This document shows, in pieces, positions 33,827 to 47,066 of a stretch of DNA of 64,000 nt. A model generated the notes under the pieces. That model was not told the DNA's origin. It saw nothing but the letters and a program-made list of their open reading frames with translations, and did no database searches. Within the stretch, counting starts at the first letter, position 1. The number at the start of each line of letters is the position of its first letter. The translations under genes and the position numbers were made by a program. The DNA is from Allodiplogaster sudhausi (lineage: Eukaryota > Nematoda > Chromadorea > Rhabditida > Diplogasteridae), in the NCBI GenBank assembly GCA_945643635.1, contig CALZFC010000078.1, positions 312,501 to 376,500 of the forward strand. Reading direction: 5' to 3'.

Positions 33827-34481
33827 ATTACACTTAACGTTTTGCTCTCTCAAATTGATAATGTTGTTTATACTTTACTGATGTGATGTCTCACAATCAG
33901 TCTTATCTTGACTTTTCACTTTATTATTTTGCTCGCTCAAACTCCTGTCCTTTTTTCCTCAAATGTTATTTTTTTGTTTTCTACTACTAAAAAGGTTTTT
34001 TTTATAAACATGAGCAACCTTAATATATTAAACAAAAATGCGCGCGCTGACAAACAAGTTGACAATGTTTATTAATGGCTATAATTTAAACAAGAGTATA
34101 ATTATGATTGGAGACGACGTAAGAGATAACATTTTGGTTTGGAATGAGAACCTTGAAATCTCTATTTTTGGCTCAACCTACAGCAAAAGCTACATTCCAG
34201 GAAACCAGAAAATATCTAAGATGTTCTGACCTAAAACTTCTATTGAATATTTAGATAAATTGCTTTCATTAAACAGAGTATGACAAAAAAACCTTGTTTT
34301 AGTTCGGAGCGTTCATGTGAATGTGAATGTGATTTTTAATATTGCCTTGGCCCTTTGTACCCTCAGGTTACTTGTGCGAAGCTAAATATGTATCTATGAA
34401 TATGAATGAAAGTCCCTTTTCCCAGAGTGAAGATTGCAATTCGAGCGTGCATAAATAATCGTGCTCCTTTAATTATGTAGC

Positions 34482-36293
34482 CTAGAAACGTTCTGGCGGA
34501 TAGCAGCAAGTGTACTGCATCTCCTGTGGAATGATGGTGTCATTCCAGTTGCGCCAGAGGCCATCGCCGTCCTTTTTGTCTTTGCAACGGAATTCATAGT
34601 CGTTCGAGCTCCAAGTAGTGCCGTCGTACAGATAGATTGTCTAAAAATGAAGAAGAAAGAAAACACAACCTTCCTCGTCTTCTCATATGTGTATCTTACA
34701 TCGTCAAAAAAAGTCTTCCTTGATTTACTTATTTAAAACTTGGTCCCACTATCAAAAATGACTCCTTCGCGAACTATTTTAAGGAATATATACTTTTGAA
34801 TATCAGTCATAAATTAATCTCTTCAAGAATTCAATGCATAGATATCAGCCCAATCGATGATCATCTTGTGAGCCCACAAGTTTCTTGTTATGTTCCTTTC
34901 TGACACCAAAAACATCTGGAGTGCACTCGAAGTAAGCCCCATTTAGTGTTGCTTTCCCGCAGGTACCGCCCGGATACTTTGACAGTCTGCAACCAATAAA
35001 TCATGTGTTCGCTCATCTTATGTATGTATATACATATAAAACTATTAAGAAGAATGTGTCATTTGCTTACGAATCAGGTGGCGTTTGGTCATTCCATTCG
35101 AGAAGAACGCATTTCGCAGCTTTGGCTGAAAAAGGCGCATTTCAGTATTCTTCTCACATATTCTACATTCCATTAATTACAAGATTGCGCACGTTAGTGA
35201 TACATTACTCGAAAAAAGTCGATCAAAGGGCAACGACTTCTAAACAAATAAAAAAAACATGTGTTCGTCGTTGGCGTCATTGTGGTTGTCGTTGGCGTCG
35301 TTGTGCTAGTAGTTGGCGTCGTTGTGGTAGTCGTTGGCGTCGTTGTGGTAGTCGCTTGCGTCGTTGTGCTAATCAGTTGCGTCGTTGTGGTAGTCGTTGG
35401 AGTAGTTTTGGAAGTCGTTGGGGTTGTTTTGGTAGTAGTTGGGGTAGTTTTGGTAGTCGTTGGGGTAGTTTTTGTAGTCGTTGAGGTAGTTTTGGTAGTC
35501 GTTGGGGTAGTTTTGGTAGTCGTTGGGGAAGTTTTGCTAGTCGCTGGCGTCATTGTGGTAGTCGTTGGCGCCGTTGTAATGGTCGTGCTTGAAGATGCCG
35601 TTGTCGTTGTGGGGCTAGTAGTAAGTGTGGTGATGGAGGTGGTTGACAAGGTCGTGTTCTTGGTTGCAATCGGGGTGGTGCTAGAAGAGGTCCTAGCGGC
35701 CGTAGTCACTTCTGCTGCAGTTGTGCACGTAGCCCTTTTGACGTGGAGCAGCTGCGGTTGGCATGAATAATCGTAGATGACGCCGAGCAGCGCGCAATAC
35801 GTCCTGCTTGGGTCGAATGCGACAGCCTCGCAACCGGAGAACTAAATCTTATTTCATTTTTATGCTCAGCATAACATGACTTCTGGAACTTTTGACAAGA
35901 CAAAAAGAAGAAGGAGAAAAAGATATTTCAGAATACCAATGAAACCCAAACGGTGAGAATGAATGGTTGAGGGACGGGAAAAGGTTAGCAATAAGGAAAC
36001 GAAACCTCGTCACATTCATCCGTGCAAGCGATCAGCGTCACTATCCCGGGGAGGAGCTTATGCCGCCAACGCAGCTCCCTCGACGCGGTGTTTTCGGCGT
36101 AGTCACAAGACGTCTGAACAGAACATGGTAATGCATACCATTTCAAATTCCCCGCAAAAACTCGGGCCATGATGCCTTTCTTCTATGTAGTTTATAATTT
36201 CATAATCCTAAAAGGTTTTGGGATATTCATAATAGAAATCGGCATTACCACAAGGCGTACGAGGAGTGCAATGTGAAGGTGAGAGAGCCGCAT
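34482..36293 (-). CDS. Secreted Thr-rich protein, family H (copy 2, intact)
   Basis: Six minus-strand exons: 36293-36249, 36113-36006, 35841-35259, 35125-35071, 34986-34905, 34640-34482, all in phase, 343 aa. Signal peptide MRLSHLHIALLVRLV. PAN-like module TSCDYAENTASRELRWRH...LIACTDECDE / FSGCEAVAFDPSRTYCALLG. Stalk of about 155 residues rich in TTTKTTPT. Then SKAAKCVLLEWNDQTPPDS, a Cys exon LSKYPGGTCGKATLNGAYFEC, and the terminal module TIYLYDGTTWSSNDYEFRC...MQYTCCYPPERF. Exons 1, 2 and 4 have exactly the same length as in the 19.1-20.5 kb paralogue. The final exon has the same length as the one in the palindrome spacer. Secreted or surface location is inferred; no enzymatic motif is present. 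Confidence 0.75.
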
Positions 36294-36820
36294 TATTCTT
36301 CGGAGCCAGCTACAAGATAATAATACCATAACAAATTCCTATAATTGTCTCGCAGTACTAAACTCTAAAAGAAATGGAATCAATTGCAAATTGTACTTCA
36401 TACATAATAAAATGCAACTAATGATTTACGTATATCATTAAGCCAAGTCTTCGTCTGGTTAAGCAAAGACAATGAGATGTCCATAAAGCAACTTGCTTTT
36501 CTTCTTCTTTCGTTTGAATGCAGCTAGCGAATCCTAGCAACCTCAATATGCTTAGGCGATGCATGGTGTACTTTTCGTTTTAATGTCCAGCCCACAGTTT
36601 ATTTTCTTCTTCCTCTTCTCATTCACTCCTCTGATTTATAAGATGAAGGCGAAAAGTCTATCTAGCTACGTCACGTGTTTTATTTTTAGCGAGAAAATCG
36701 ACTATGAAGAAGTGGCTTATGGAGTGAAGTTAAAAACTGCTTGAGAAAATTGAAGAACTGCACTCTACATAAGGGAGACCCAAATGTGTCATAACACTTG
36801 ACAATGTACACATTTAGCAC
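36294..36820 (-). promoter_or_regulatory. Family H upstream region
   Basis: About 36340-36560 repeats the block found upstream of the 19-kb gene (GCAAAGACAATGAGATG, GAATCCTAGCAACCTCAATA, ATGCTTAGGCGATGC). Conservation extends well past the signal exon in all four copies. Confidence 0.4.
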
Positions 36821-36827
36821 TCATGGT

Positions 36828-36962
36828 GGGTTCGCAAAACGTATATTGCATGTAGTAGTTCGAAATGATATCGACCGCAAATGTTAGTGGCTATCTCCAG
36901 ATTGGGAGCACTCGTGTTTGTCCAATTTGAGCCATCTTAAATGTGGAAACCTTTAGAAAAAT
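36828..36962 (-). pseudogene. Family H terminal exon relic
   Basis: On the minus strand, sequence after a TCTAAAG acceptor reads like the terminal module (DGSNWTNTSAPN, then a frameshifted equivalent of MQYTC). A stop falls at the fourth or fifth codon and the frame breaks more than once. Confidence 0.45.
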
Positions 36963-37338
36963 AAAAGACAAAAAATTATCTTGAAATCGCGCATTATGCC
37001 TGACGCATTATTGAAAGAAGGTGTTGTTTAAAGATGCGGAATTTTCTCCTGTTGTCCTAAAAGTATTGCAATTGTTTGTGCTCCACTGCCCAATCGTCAT
37101 CTTTTGCATATCGGAACTGCCATTAAAGTTGTTTCTTACCCAGTAGAGTATGCACCGTCAAACAACTTATACAGTAGAACATGTTAAATGTATTACTTGT
37201 AAAACTGCAATTTATTCTTTCCAGTATAAATTGACACGATCTTCCAGCAGCACTGCTACAATTTGTACATGGATAACAATAACGGAATGAAAAAGACTTA
37301 AAAGAAAAGAAAATAATGGCTGAGAAACTGTATTCAAC

Positions 37339-39851
37339 CTCTGGTGCGCCGTATAGGAAGTAGTGGAAGCAGACGGGTCGAAGGCTTTCTTTATTGTCTG
37401 GACATGCTCGTGTCACATACAGTACCGCCCAACATCCAGGGGTCACGGATATATCGGATATATCCTTAAGATCCATGCAAATTGTGGCTTGTACAGGAAT
37501 CGAAAATAGTCCATATTAAATTTTTCTGAATGAGAATTTTTTCTCTATCGAATGAACATATGAACTTCAGAAAATATGCCACTTTTTGACTTGAGATTTT
37601 GTGTGAAATATATGTCCAAATGGTGCGCATGAGATAAGGTACAAAGCTGTGTAGTGTACTTTACTTAGATTTTGGCAAGTTGTCAAAAAAATTCTTCTTC
37701 TTGCAGATATGAGAAGTGGAAAGAGATTATTAACTTAATCCAGAGGAATAGACAAAAAAGGAAAAAAAATAGAATAAATCGGTCCAAAGCGGAACAGAAC
37801 ATAAGACCATCTGCTCATGCTTCGAGACGTGTACCAATACTCCTCTCAGCCACATAACACGGAAACTCCAAATAGTTTTAGGGAGCATTTTGACATCGTT
37901 TTTAGGAGGTGTTTTCTCTAGAGTCCCCGCCACGAGAATTCCATGCCTTCGTTATTGTTGCTGTCATAAGACTGCTCTATACACACAACTTAGTGCTCTC
38001 TTCGCCGGCTTAAACGAGCACACAATATGAAAACGCCGGTCATCATAGGGTGCGCGCCTGGCATAACAAACTCCCCCTTTTGAGCGCATCACGGTCAGGG
38101 CGACCGTTAGCCGACTCTGTTAAAAAATTTTGGAAATGGCGCGAAAATATTATAATTTTGAATTTGGTTACGTCATCTGCTGAAACATTTCTGGTCAGCC
38201 GATTGAATCGAAATCTGTCTGATGATGACGGATTCCAAGAAAAAAATACAAGATATCAAAGGAAGTTTATCAAAACAAACTGTGCAAAACGTTGAACATC
38301 ACGATGGAACCGATCCCTTGTCAGTTAGTCACACGAACAGCCACAACCAATCAGCTACAACGACACAAATGTTCTCCCGATTGATTCATAAGAAGTCTTG
38401 TTTGCGATACTCACCATCTGCATATTGTTTTAAAGCATCAGACAGATTTCGTTTCAATCGGCTGGTCAGAAATATTTCAGCAGATTCAAAATTATTATAT
38501 TTTCGCGCCATTTCTAAAAACTTTTACAGAGTTCACCCATGGTCGCCCTGACCGTGATGCGATCAAAAGGAGGAGTTCGTTATGCCAGGCGCGCACCCTA
38601 TGATGACCGGCGTTTTCATTCTGTGTGCTCGTTTATACCGGCAAGGAGAACACTAAGTGTTCTGTGTAGAGCGGTCTTATGAAAACAACAATAACGAAGG
38701 CATGGAATTCTCGTGGCGTGGACTCTAGAGAAAACACCTCCTAAATGTGACATGAAAACGCTCCCTAAAACTATTTGGAGTTCGCAACATTCATGGTCGG
38801 GTGGAGTATTGGAATGCGTCCCCGTACGTGAGTAGAGAGGCTGGTGTTCGATTCCGCTTTGAGCGAATTTTTTGCAAATGTTTGCTACTTTTCTCAGTCT
38901 TCCTTTTCCTCCTCCTCTGCTTTACTTGCATGTTTAATAATCCTATTCCAAAACTCGTCAGCAAGAAGAATTTTCTTGACAACTTGCCGAAATCTAAGTA
39001 AAGTACACTACACAGCTTTGCACCTTATCTCATGCGCACCATTTGGACATATATCTCACACAAAATCTCAAGTCAAAAAGTGGCATATTTTCTGAAGTTC
39101 ATATGTTCATTCGATAGAGAAAAAATTCTCATTCAGAAAAATGTAATATGGAATATTTTCGCTGCCTGTACAAGCCACAATTTGCATGGATCTTATGGAT
39201 ATATCCGATATATCCGTGACCCCTGGATGTTGGGCGGTACTGTAGTAGAGCCGGTCGTGCGCCACAATGTAGCCGTAGTGATCTAGTATATTCAAGCCGT
39301 CCACAGAGATATGTTCTCCCTCCCTCCCTTCTAGTTACGCTAAATGATTTTAAATGGAAATAATGCACTGATCCCCACACTTGCATTCAAGATTCAGATC
39401 CAGTTAGTGACAGAATGCATCATCTCGTACGTTGAAGAAGTTTCAAATACTCAACCGGTACTCAACGGATACCAAATTTCACAACCTGACAAAATCGGTT
39501 AAAATCGATGAATTTTATTAACTTCTAGAAGAAATTATCCTTACGGTGATGACTCAAGAACATTACTAAGCGCATCTACCGGCACGTGTTTCTCGCCTGC
39601 GCCAGTGCTGTAGGAGGGCTCGCTCTCCCACTTTCCGAACGTTAGTCTCTGTAGAAAAAAAATTTAATCCCAGGGCTTTCCACAACCTTAGAAGGCACAG
39701 TAAAAAGAGCTTCAAAACGTTTTCATAAACAATATCGTGTTTCCGTATTGTGTGCGACGAAAGCAGAGGGGCAGCATGGTAAGTTTGTAATTCGGACACG
39801 TCGTCACAAGCTCTGCCTGTCGGTCGACTCGCACAATGCAGCCATATGGAT
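37339..39851 (-). pseudogene. Modular secreted-type gene split by a transposon
   Basis: Minus strand. A d-type exon (39851 to about 39731) reads PYGCIVRVDRQAELVTTCPN...LPLCFRRTQYGN. An e-type exon (39648-39541) reads RLTFGKWESEPSYSTGAGEK and ends at TAA. A second d-type exon starts at 39282 (HYGYIVAHDRLYY), is interrupted at 39243, and resumes at 37419 (VTRACPDNKESLRPVCFHYF) to a GTTGAA donor at 37338. Removing the insertion and one TA restores the reading frame across the join. Exons a, b and c and any signal peptide are missing, so this was probably a relic or partial duplicate even without the insertion. Confidence 0.65.
37420..39242. mobile_element. Tc1/mariner-type fold-back element (non-autonomous)
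   Basis: 1823 bp with very long inverted arms. CAGTACCGCCCAACATCCAG at 37420 matches its reverse complement ending at 39242. The arms continue, with indels, almost to the centre (about 38240 and 38440). It is flanked by TA on both sides (37418-37419 and 39243-39244), the target duplication of Tc1/mariner elements, and starts CAGT as many of them do. No transposase frame is visible. A tRNA-like stretch (about 38795-38865, box B-like TGTTCGATTCC) lies in the right arm. Confidence 0.85.
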
Positions 39852-40500
39852 CTGAAATTGAATCGATAATAAAAAGAATGTATTGTTAATTTGGATGTAC
39901 ATATGTATGTACTTCATTCTGAAACATATATATATTTTTTTATTTGATTAGAAAATCGGTGTGGTCTAGTGTGTGAAGTGTAGAAGATGCGCCTGCCTCT
40001 TCTTTTCTTATCCTCGTAGGCGATTTTGGCATTTGTTTTATGCCACATGAAGGAGAAATGCGGAGGAGAAAACGAGTGATTCAAGGAGCGAAACGCGCTA
40101 TGTGTCTTACATTTTGATGTTTTCTTTGTGCCCCGTGATCTTGTCGTCTTCGAATGATGAGCAATTTCGAAGATGCTTTCCGCCTCGAGCCGAGAATACG
40201 ATTTGAGACATCAAGACAAGACCATAAGCCACCAACGATCAACATATGTGCATATTTATGTATGAACATGCATATATGTACATACATAAGTGGTATAGAA
40301 TGATAAAGTAAACATCTAAGATTCTTTTTCTTAAAGATTATATAAATATACGAATAATGTCTGAATGTAGAACCAAAGATTTTTTAGTGTATATTATGTT
40401 TTTTCAAGGACGCACTTTGTAAAGGAATCCAAACTGAATGTGGCGAAGGGGTAATTGGGGGGTGGGGGGGGGTCGTTTTTGTGGCGCTCGTTAATTACAG
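39852..40500. other. Intergenic
   Basis: AT-rich, with palindromic ACATATGTATGT-type runs and a G-rich patch at 40455-40475. No signal exon for the 40.5-kb gene was found. Confidence 0.35.
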
Positions 40501-43463
40501 GACGCATGTGGAATAGAAACATCTTCAATGTACGAGATGCTACGATCTGAATCCGTTAATATCGACTATCCATGTAAGTCTTATTTTTAAATTGAATTCT
40601 TTACGATTATCTGTTGTATAAAAGAGTATAAAAAAAGCATATTTATGTTCTGCCAAAGTTAATGCGCTATTGTGTGCAGCGTATTATTATGCATCGGGCG
40701 AGGCCGATAAATTGTCGGTTTCTATTCCTGCGACGAATTTGAGCTATGTCTCGACGACTAACGCTCAATACTTCTTTGTTTGGAAGAAAGTGCCTGCCGG
40801 GGAGGTGCCGTATCCGACTGCACCATGCTGCCCGGACGACAAGTATCAGGTCAGAGCTATGTAGAACATATATGTGTGTATGTACATATCTGTATGTGCA
40901 TATGTACATACATAAATATATTCCTTTTGTATAATGCCAACTTCAATGCCATTCAACATCTCCGTTTGACTGTTGCTTTCGATTTGGACATTTACAGTTA
41001 ATCCTACGCGTATTTGTAAATGTGGAGAAGTCAAAAGTCTTTCGTTTTTTAGATCGATTTTTTCCAAGGCGCCGCGCACTCGCAGTACTACATCTTTCCA
41101 GCAGACCTTATCTCTGAATTTATCACCATCGACAGATATTATCTACACCATCTCGAATGCAAGTATATTATAATATTACTAGTTTTTCTTCATTAGTCCA
41201 AATTAATATTTTCTGGAAACTAAAGAAAGTGAGAGAGAGTATCTCTGTTAACAGCTTGAATATGCTAGATTATTACGGCTGCCTTGTCTCGCACGACCGT
41301 CTCTATATGCTGGAACGAGCTTGTCCAGACTACCAAGATAATCTTCGACCTCTCTGCTTCCGATACTTCCTAATCGACAGCTTCAGAGGTCTGATTTTGA
41401 TTACTCACGTACGATTTTCGTTGTCTAAATCAATTTGTTCTCCTTTTATTATTAGTATTACACATTATAGCAGTGCTCCTTACATATCAAATCGAGTACT
41501 ACAGGAAACAATTAAAATAAATGTTTACTAGTTTTCTGATCTGTAATATTTAATGGATGCAGAAGCACGTTTAATGTATAAGTTGATTAAGGATGTATCC
41601 GCTGCTGAATAAGTGATTATATTACGGGTAGTTCTGATATTCGCAGGGATCTGGATGCAAAAGCTAACGATTGGGCAGTGGGGCACAAACTATTGCCCCA
41701 GCCAGGCCTACCGACACATTGGTTTTGTGCGCGTGCGGCACAACAAGTCCGATGTACGAGATGCTTCGTGACGGAAGGGTCAATCCCGAATTTCCATGTA
41801 GGCATATATTTAATTTGATGTCAACATGTGTGTGATATAACATTTAACAGCATATTACTACACTTCGAGCGAAGAGGACAGGATCGCCGTTTCTTATCCA
41901 AAGACGGCTCTGAGCTACGCTGACGTGGCGATCGAGAATCCGCAGTTCAAGAATTATTTCCATGTCTGGAAGAAGATGCCACCAGGCCGGCCAGCGCCTC
42001 CGCTCTCGACCGGCTGTCCTGATCCGTCGTATCAGGTAATCATTCTTTCTTTTTTGTGGCTAAAATCATATTTTACATAATTTCATCAGCATTAAAATCA
42101 CACCACCTCAATAAAAACCGACGCAATAACGATTCCCACAATGCAGGTCAACGTGCTCCAGGCGTACGGTGAGCCACACCACAATTACTTATTCTTCCCC
42201 GCCGATCTTCCTGCCGATTTCAACAACCACCGAGGCCGCTTCCAATACAACGTCCAGCCAAACAGCGATTGTGGGTTTGAGATGATTTGCTATTCACTAT
42301 GAATAGACTGTAGTTGTTTTGTGAATGGACAGAAAGTAACATTTTCTCTGATGCCGATAGATTCGATTGGCTGCATCGGTTCGGTCGACCGTCTCGAAGA
42401 GTTGATGCGCGCGTGCCCCAACTACCGCGAGGGCGTGCGGCCGCTTTGCTTCCGGCACGAACAATACAGCACTTACACCAGTAAGCGGCAAAGAGATGCT
42501 TTAGAGTTCAATGGAGTCGGCACTTTCATTGCCGCATGCTATTTCGCCGTGTCGCACAAACTAGTTGCCTGAAAATAGCACGCGAGAACGAGGGTGCGAA
42601 GGGCCGCAGCAATTTGGAATATTTCATAATTTTTCGGTTATCGCCTTCCTTTAACCAATATTTCATTCTTCCCAAGAACTCATTAAATCATCCAAGCAAG
42701 CATCTGGCAATAATAACTTATTTTTTTCCAATCAAGAAAAATTATTATGACTTTTCTTCACTATATTATCACATAATTTACACGAGTAAATTAGGCTGCG
42801 GCCAGCCGTACGGCTGCCTGTTCATGCAGAAGCTGATGTACGCCGAGTGGGGCACGCCTTGTGATGTGGCCCTCAAGGGCTCCCGTCTCATCGGCTACCA
42901 ACCAATTAAGCCGGTTACTGTAGCTACAAGTAAACATTGTCTGTCTGAATACTAAAAAAGAAGAGTTTGAAAGTACTGTAATTTTTTTCCTCTGTTAGAG
43001 AAAAAAACAATACTATTTCAATGTCTTAAACAAAGTATTGGTTAAATTCGCTCCGGAAGGATTTATGTAAACATTCATGAATTTTGTTTTACATAAATAC
43101 ATATTGTGCACAGGATATAGAAAAAGGGAATTTAGAAAGTAATGTTTTAATTTTTTTCGTTCTAGAACTGGTGCAATAGTCACACGAAAAGGCTGTACGA
43201 ACTGCTACGCTCTGAGACAATGAACAAGGACTTTCCCTGTAGGTTAATTCAAGAATGTAACAGCCATATTGCCTCTAACAATTTTTATAAGCTTTGCAAA
43301 GTCGTTCATCAAATATACTTTTCCTTCACAAATTTGCAGAGTTCTGTCACTTGCAGCCTACTATTATCCATCGGATGAAACAGAAAAGTCTGCAAAAACA
43401 ACGAGGGCTGACTTGTGGAAGTACGATGAGACCCCATTGCTGTTCTACGTCTGGAAGAAGTAA
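40501..43463 (+). CDS. Modular Cys-rich protein (left copy, probably broken)
   Basis: Built from repeated five-exon modules. Module 1: a 40501-40573 (DACGIETSSMYEMLRSESVN), b 40680-40849 (SYYYASGEADKLSV...FFVWKKVPAGE...CCPDDKYQ), c 41053-41162 (IDFFQGAAHSQYYIFPADL), d 41269-41388 (YYGCLVSHDRLYMLERACPD...LRPLCFRYF), e from 41647 (GIWMQKLTIGQWGTNYC). Module 2: b 41851-42035, c 42147-42270, d 42361-42480, e 42795-42913. Module 3: a 43166-43238 and b 43357-43463, ending VWKK then TAA. I do not recognise the domain. No signal exon was found. Exon e of module 1 joins a2 at 41731 one base out of frame, giving a stop at 41769. Exon c1 ends one base out of phase with d1. Everything from 41731 on is repeated inverted on the right. 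Confidence 0.5.
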
Positions 43464-44523
43464 ACGGCCCACATAGCGAGACTTCTTTCATGCTCTTGAA
43501 CAAAGTAGTGGTATACTGAAGAAGACTTCATTCTGGCCCTTTTGCAAAGTGATTCAAGGTGAATAAAAATTATGCAATCACCAAAAGCGACTTATCAATT
43601 GGAAGCATTTGGAAAATTGTACCTTCGAGGAATTTTTATTGAAAATATGTAGCTGTCCTTGCCAAAAGCAATAGATAAATCTACTAAAAAGGTCAAGAAG
43701 AGAACTCATGTAAAATATACATATGTACATGTTAGTAATGAGTGCGGAAGAGAATAATTCTAGCATATATTCATTGTCGGAGCAAGCTATGAAATCGGAT
43801 ATCCGGTCAGCGCTGCTTCATTCATCGCGTTGTATGTAGTCCATATTATTGAAATCAAGATTGAGTCCAGCCAGGTTAGTTCCAGTAAACTTCGTAATAG
43901 GAAAAGAGAAAGAGGTTCGTTCAGGTGAGGCGAAATTAGGCGCTATTTCACACTTACGGACTATACGATCTATGTATATACTACATCTTGAACATTAAAG
44001 GAGATGTAAGGCGAATAATTCTGAAGCAGCAATTCAGAACCGGTTTAAATGCGTGCGTTCAAATGTAAGTTCCCTGTTGCTCGGGGGGGGGGGGGGGGGT
44101 GAGCATGTGAAATATGTACATATGTATGTTCGTAGGTGTTTCGGGGGGATCATATTGTTTCATTATTCGCATAAATTTTTGAAGAATTTTTGACTGATAA
44201 TTGAGAAATGTTAATTCATTTAAATAAATCAAGAAAGAGCCGCTGTTGATTGTACGGCAAAATGTTATTGATTAAAAATCAGGGATGCATGCGCTGCGGA
44301 TTGTGAACACTTGTCCGATTTCCAGAGATAAGTTTCCGATATTGCACTGGCGCGGCTCTCACATTCGCACGTATAAATTTCCAAATGAGGAGAAAATAAT
44401 TATTCTTTATCTATCATCTTAGAAACTACTGCATATAAAACCAATCCAAAAGATGTAAGAATGTTTGCCGAAACTCGAGCATTTGTGTCTAGTTGAGAGC
44501 AGCCCCCTATCATTCGTGTACAT

Positions 44524-45673
44524 TTGGAATTTGTGTGAACCCTCAGAAGAATTGGTGCACCTTGTCACATCTTCTCGCAGGAATCGGCATTGTTGTCGAG
44601 TGTGCTTGCCAATGCGATGTTGTCAGGGCCTTGATCATGACTTTTATAGGACTTTATCCAGTTCACTTGCGGCATTAACGAATACTCGAGGGAACCAAGA
44701 TGGGAGGGAATTCTTACCATAAGATTCTTCGCCTGCCAGAATCTGATGAAGTTGGGCATCTTATTCTTGCGAGCCCACCGATTCTCCAGAAGCAGCATCG
44801 ATGATGAACGAAAGCGAAGATCAGGCGGGGCGAACTTGTCCGCCCCGCACCCGATCTTCCCATCTCGTTCATCATCACCCTTAAAGTATCCAGTGGCTCC
44901 GGCCCCAAATCTGAAAAAATCTAAGAAATATTTGCATCGGAGGTGCATCCATGATTGAGAACATTTCGTATGCGCAACGAATCCGAAACGCATACGGAAA
45001 AAGGTTGAACTTTTTGTTATTAATTGGGTCATCAGTAGTTCAACTGGGTTCCCTTCATTCAACTCTCTACGGCCCCCGCACCCAGAGTAGATTCCGGCCT
45101 CCGGGGATGGTGGCAGCGGCCGGCCACCCTCTGGTGACAACAACGCCACTCTTGCGAACAATTATTTGAAACATGTTCCAAACATTAGAGAGTTTGAATG
45201 CGCGGCAGTTCAGTAGAGCCTAATTGTCAGCCGCGTTGCTTTCAGGAAAGAATAGTGGGAACACGACTAATTGACTGCCCCTATTCTTCTTCCAATTCGC
45301 TTGCACTCATCTTCATACCTAAGATGGATGCCACGAAGTACCCATCGACAGCGTAAGAATATTTCTAACCATTTGTCCTGCTAACCTTTGCCACTGAATA
45401 CTTTTAGGACGGATGGAGAAACTTGCGTACCTATAAATGGAAATATCAACATCACGGAACAATGTGTCAGGCAAAAAGCGCGACTTAAGATTGTTTTCTT
45501 TTGGCTCCTTTAAGGTGGTCCATCTTTACGACGGCCTTTCCAAGTGGACCAACATCAAGACCATGTATATTGAATGCGACGAAGCTGACCTCATTCATAT
45601 TAAGAACCTGGAAGGCGCAATCATTCCCCATTGCATGCAATATTCGATTTGCTGTCTCCTCAATGCGCTCTAA
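44524..45673 (+). pseudogene. Family H-like gene across the palindrome centre
   Basis: Pieces on the plus strand. An exon 2-like stretch ends at 44621 (LLAGIGIVVECACQCD before GTCAGG). Part of exon 4 is at 45324-45352 (MDATKYPSTA), then a Cys exon 45408-45465 (TDGETCVPINGNINITEQC) and a terminal exon 45515-45673 (VVHLYDGLSKWTNIKTMYIEC...MQYSICCLLNAL). The last three are in phase and match family H in length (159 bp for the last exon), so the 3' half looks usable. The Thr stalk and signal exon were not found. Only the 3' half is single-copy; the 5' part is mirrored at about 45742-46550. Confidence 0.55.
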
Positions 45674-46788
45674 TCCACTTCATATGACAATTGTTCAAAG
45701 TCGATTGTCTCGCAGACAATAAATTATGTTACGATACCAGAGGCATCCATCTTAGGTATGAAGATGAGTGCAAGCGAATTGGAAGAAGAATAGGGGCAGT
45801 CAATTAGTCGTGTTCCCACTATTCTTTCCTGAAAGCAACGCGGCTGACAATTAGGCTCTACTGAACTGCCGCGCATTCAAACTCTCTAATGTTTGGAACA
45901 TGTTTCAAATAATTGTTCGCAAGAGTGGCGTTGTTGTCACCAGAGGGTGGCCGGCCGCTGCCACCATCCCCGGAGGCCGGAATCTACTCTGGGTGCGGGG
46001 GCCGTAGAGAGTTGAATGAAGGGAACCCAGTTGAACTACTGATGACCCAATTAATAACAAAAAGTTCAACCTTTTTCCGTATGCGTTTCGGATTCGTTGC
46101 GCATACGAAATGTTCTCAATCATGGATGCACCTCCGATGCAAATATTTCTTAGATTTTTTCAGATTTGGGGCCGGAGCCACTGGATACTTTAAGGGTGAT
46201 GATGAACGAGATGGGAAGATCGGGTGCGGGGCGGACAAGTTCGCCCCGCCTGATCTTCGCTTTCGTTCATCATCGATGCTGCTTCTGGAGAATCGGTGGG
46301 CTCGCAAGAATAAGATGCCCAACTTCATCAGATTCTGGCAGGCGAAGAATCTTATGGTAAGAATTCCCTCCCATCTTGGTTCCCTCGAGTATTCGTTAAT
46401 GCCGCAAGTGAACTGGATAAAGTCCTATAAAAGTCATGATCAAGGCCCTGACAACATCGCATTGGCAAGCACACTCGACAACAATGCCGATTCCTGCGAG
46501 AAGATGTGACAAGGTGCACCAATTCTTCTGAGGGTTCACACAAATTCCAAATGTACACGAATGATAGGGGGCTGCTCTCAACTAGACACAAATGCTCGAG
46601 TTTCGGCAAACATTCTTACATCTTTTGGATTGGTTTTATATGCAGTAGTTTCTAAGATGATAGATAAAGAATAATTATTTTCTCCTCATTTGGAAATTTA
46701 TACGTGCGAATGTGACAGCCGCGCCAGTGCAATATCGGAAACTTATCTCTGGAAATCGGACAAGTGTTCACAATCCGCAGCGCATGCA

Positions 46789-47035
46789 CACACAAGAAAA
46801 GAAAGCGTTGAAAACTACGCTTTTGGCTACGGTTTGAATCGTCATAGAAAATCCTAACGGTTAGGACCGTAGGAATCGGGTCATTTCAAAGCGTTGGTTT
46901 GAAAGCGTTGGGTAAGAAAGCGTTAGAAGCCCTCGGTGAGGGCAAAGCGTTGAGACTAACGCTTTCGTCTCATCATCGCACCTGCACCGTCCACCGCCTA
47001 ATTCTCGCTCATTTATCACTCTCTCTCTCTCTATC

Positions 47036-47066
<31 letters not shown>

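Noticed and set aside
44565..46509. 198-aa frame present on both palindrome arms (44565-45161 minus, 45913-46509 plus)
   Set aside because: Its presence twice only reflects the palindrome. No motif is recognisable and it overlaps exon-like pieces on the opposite strand. A possible GTAAGA donor near 46356 keeps it from being fully excluded.
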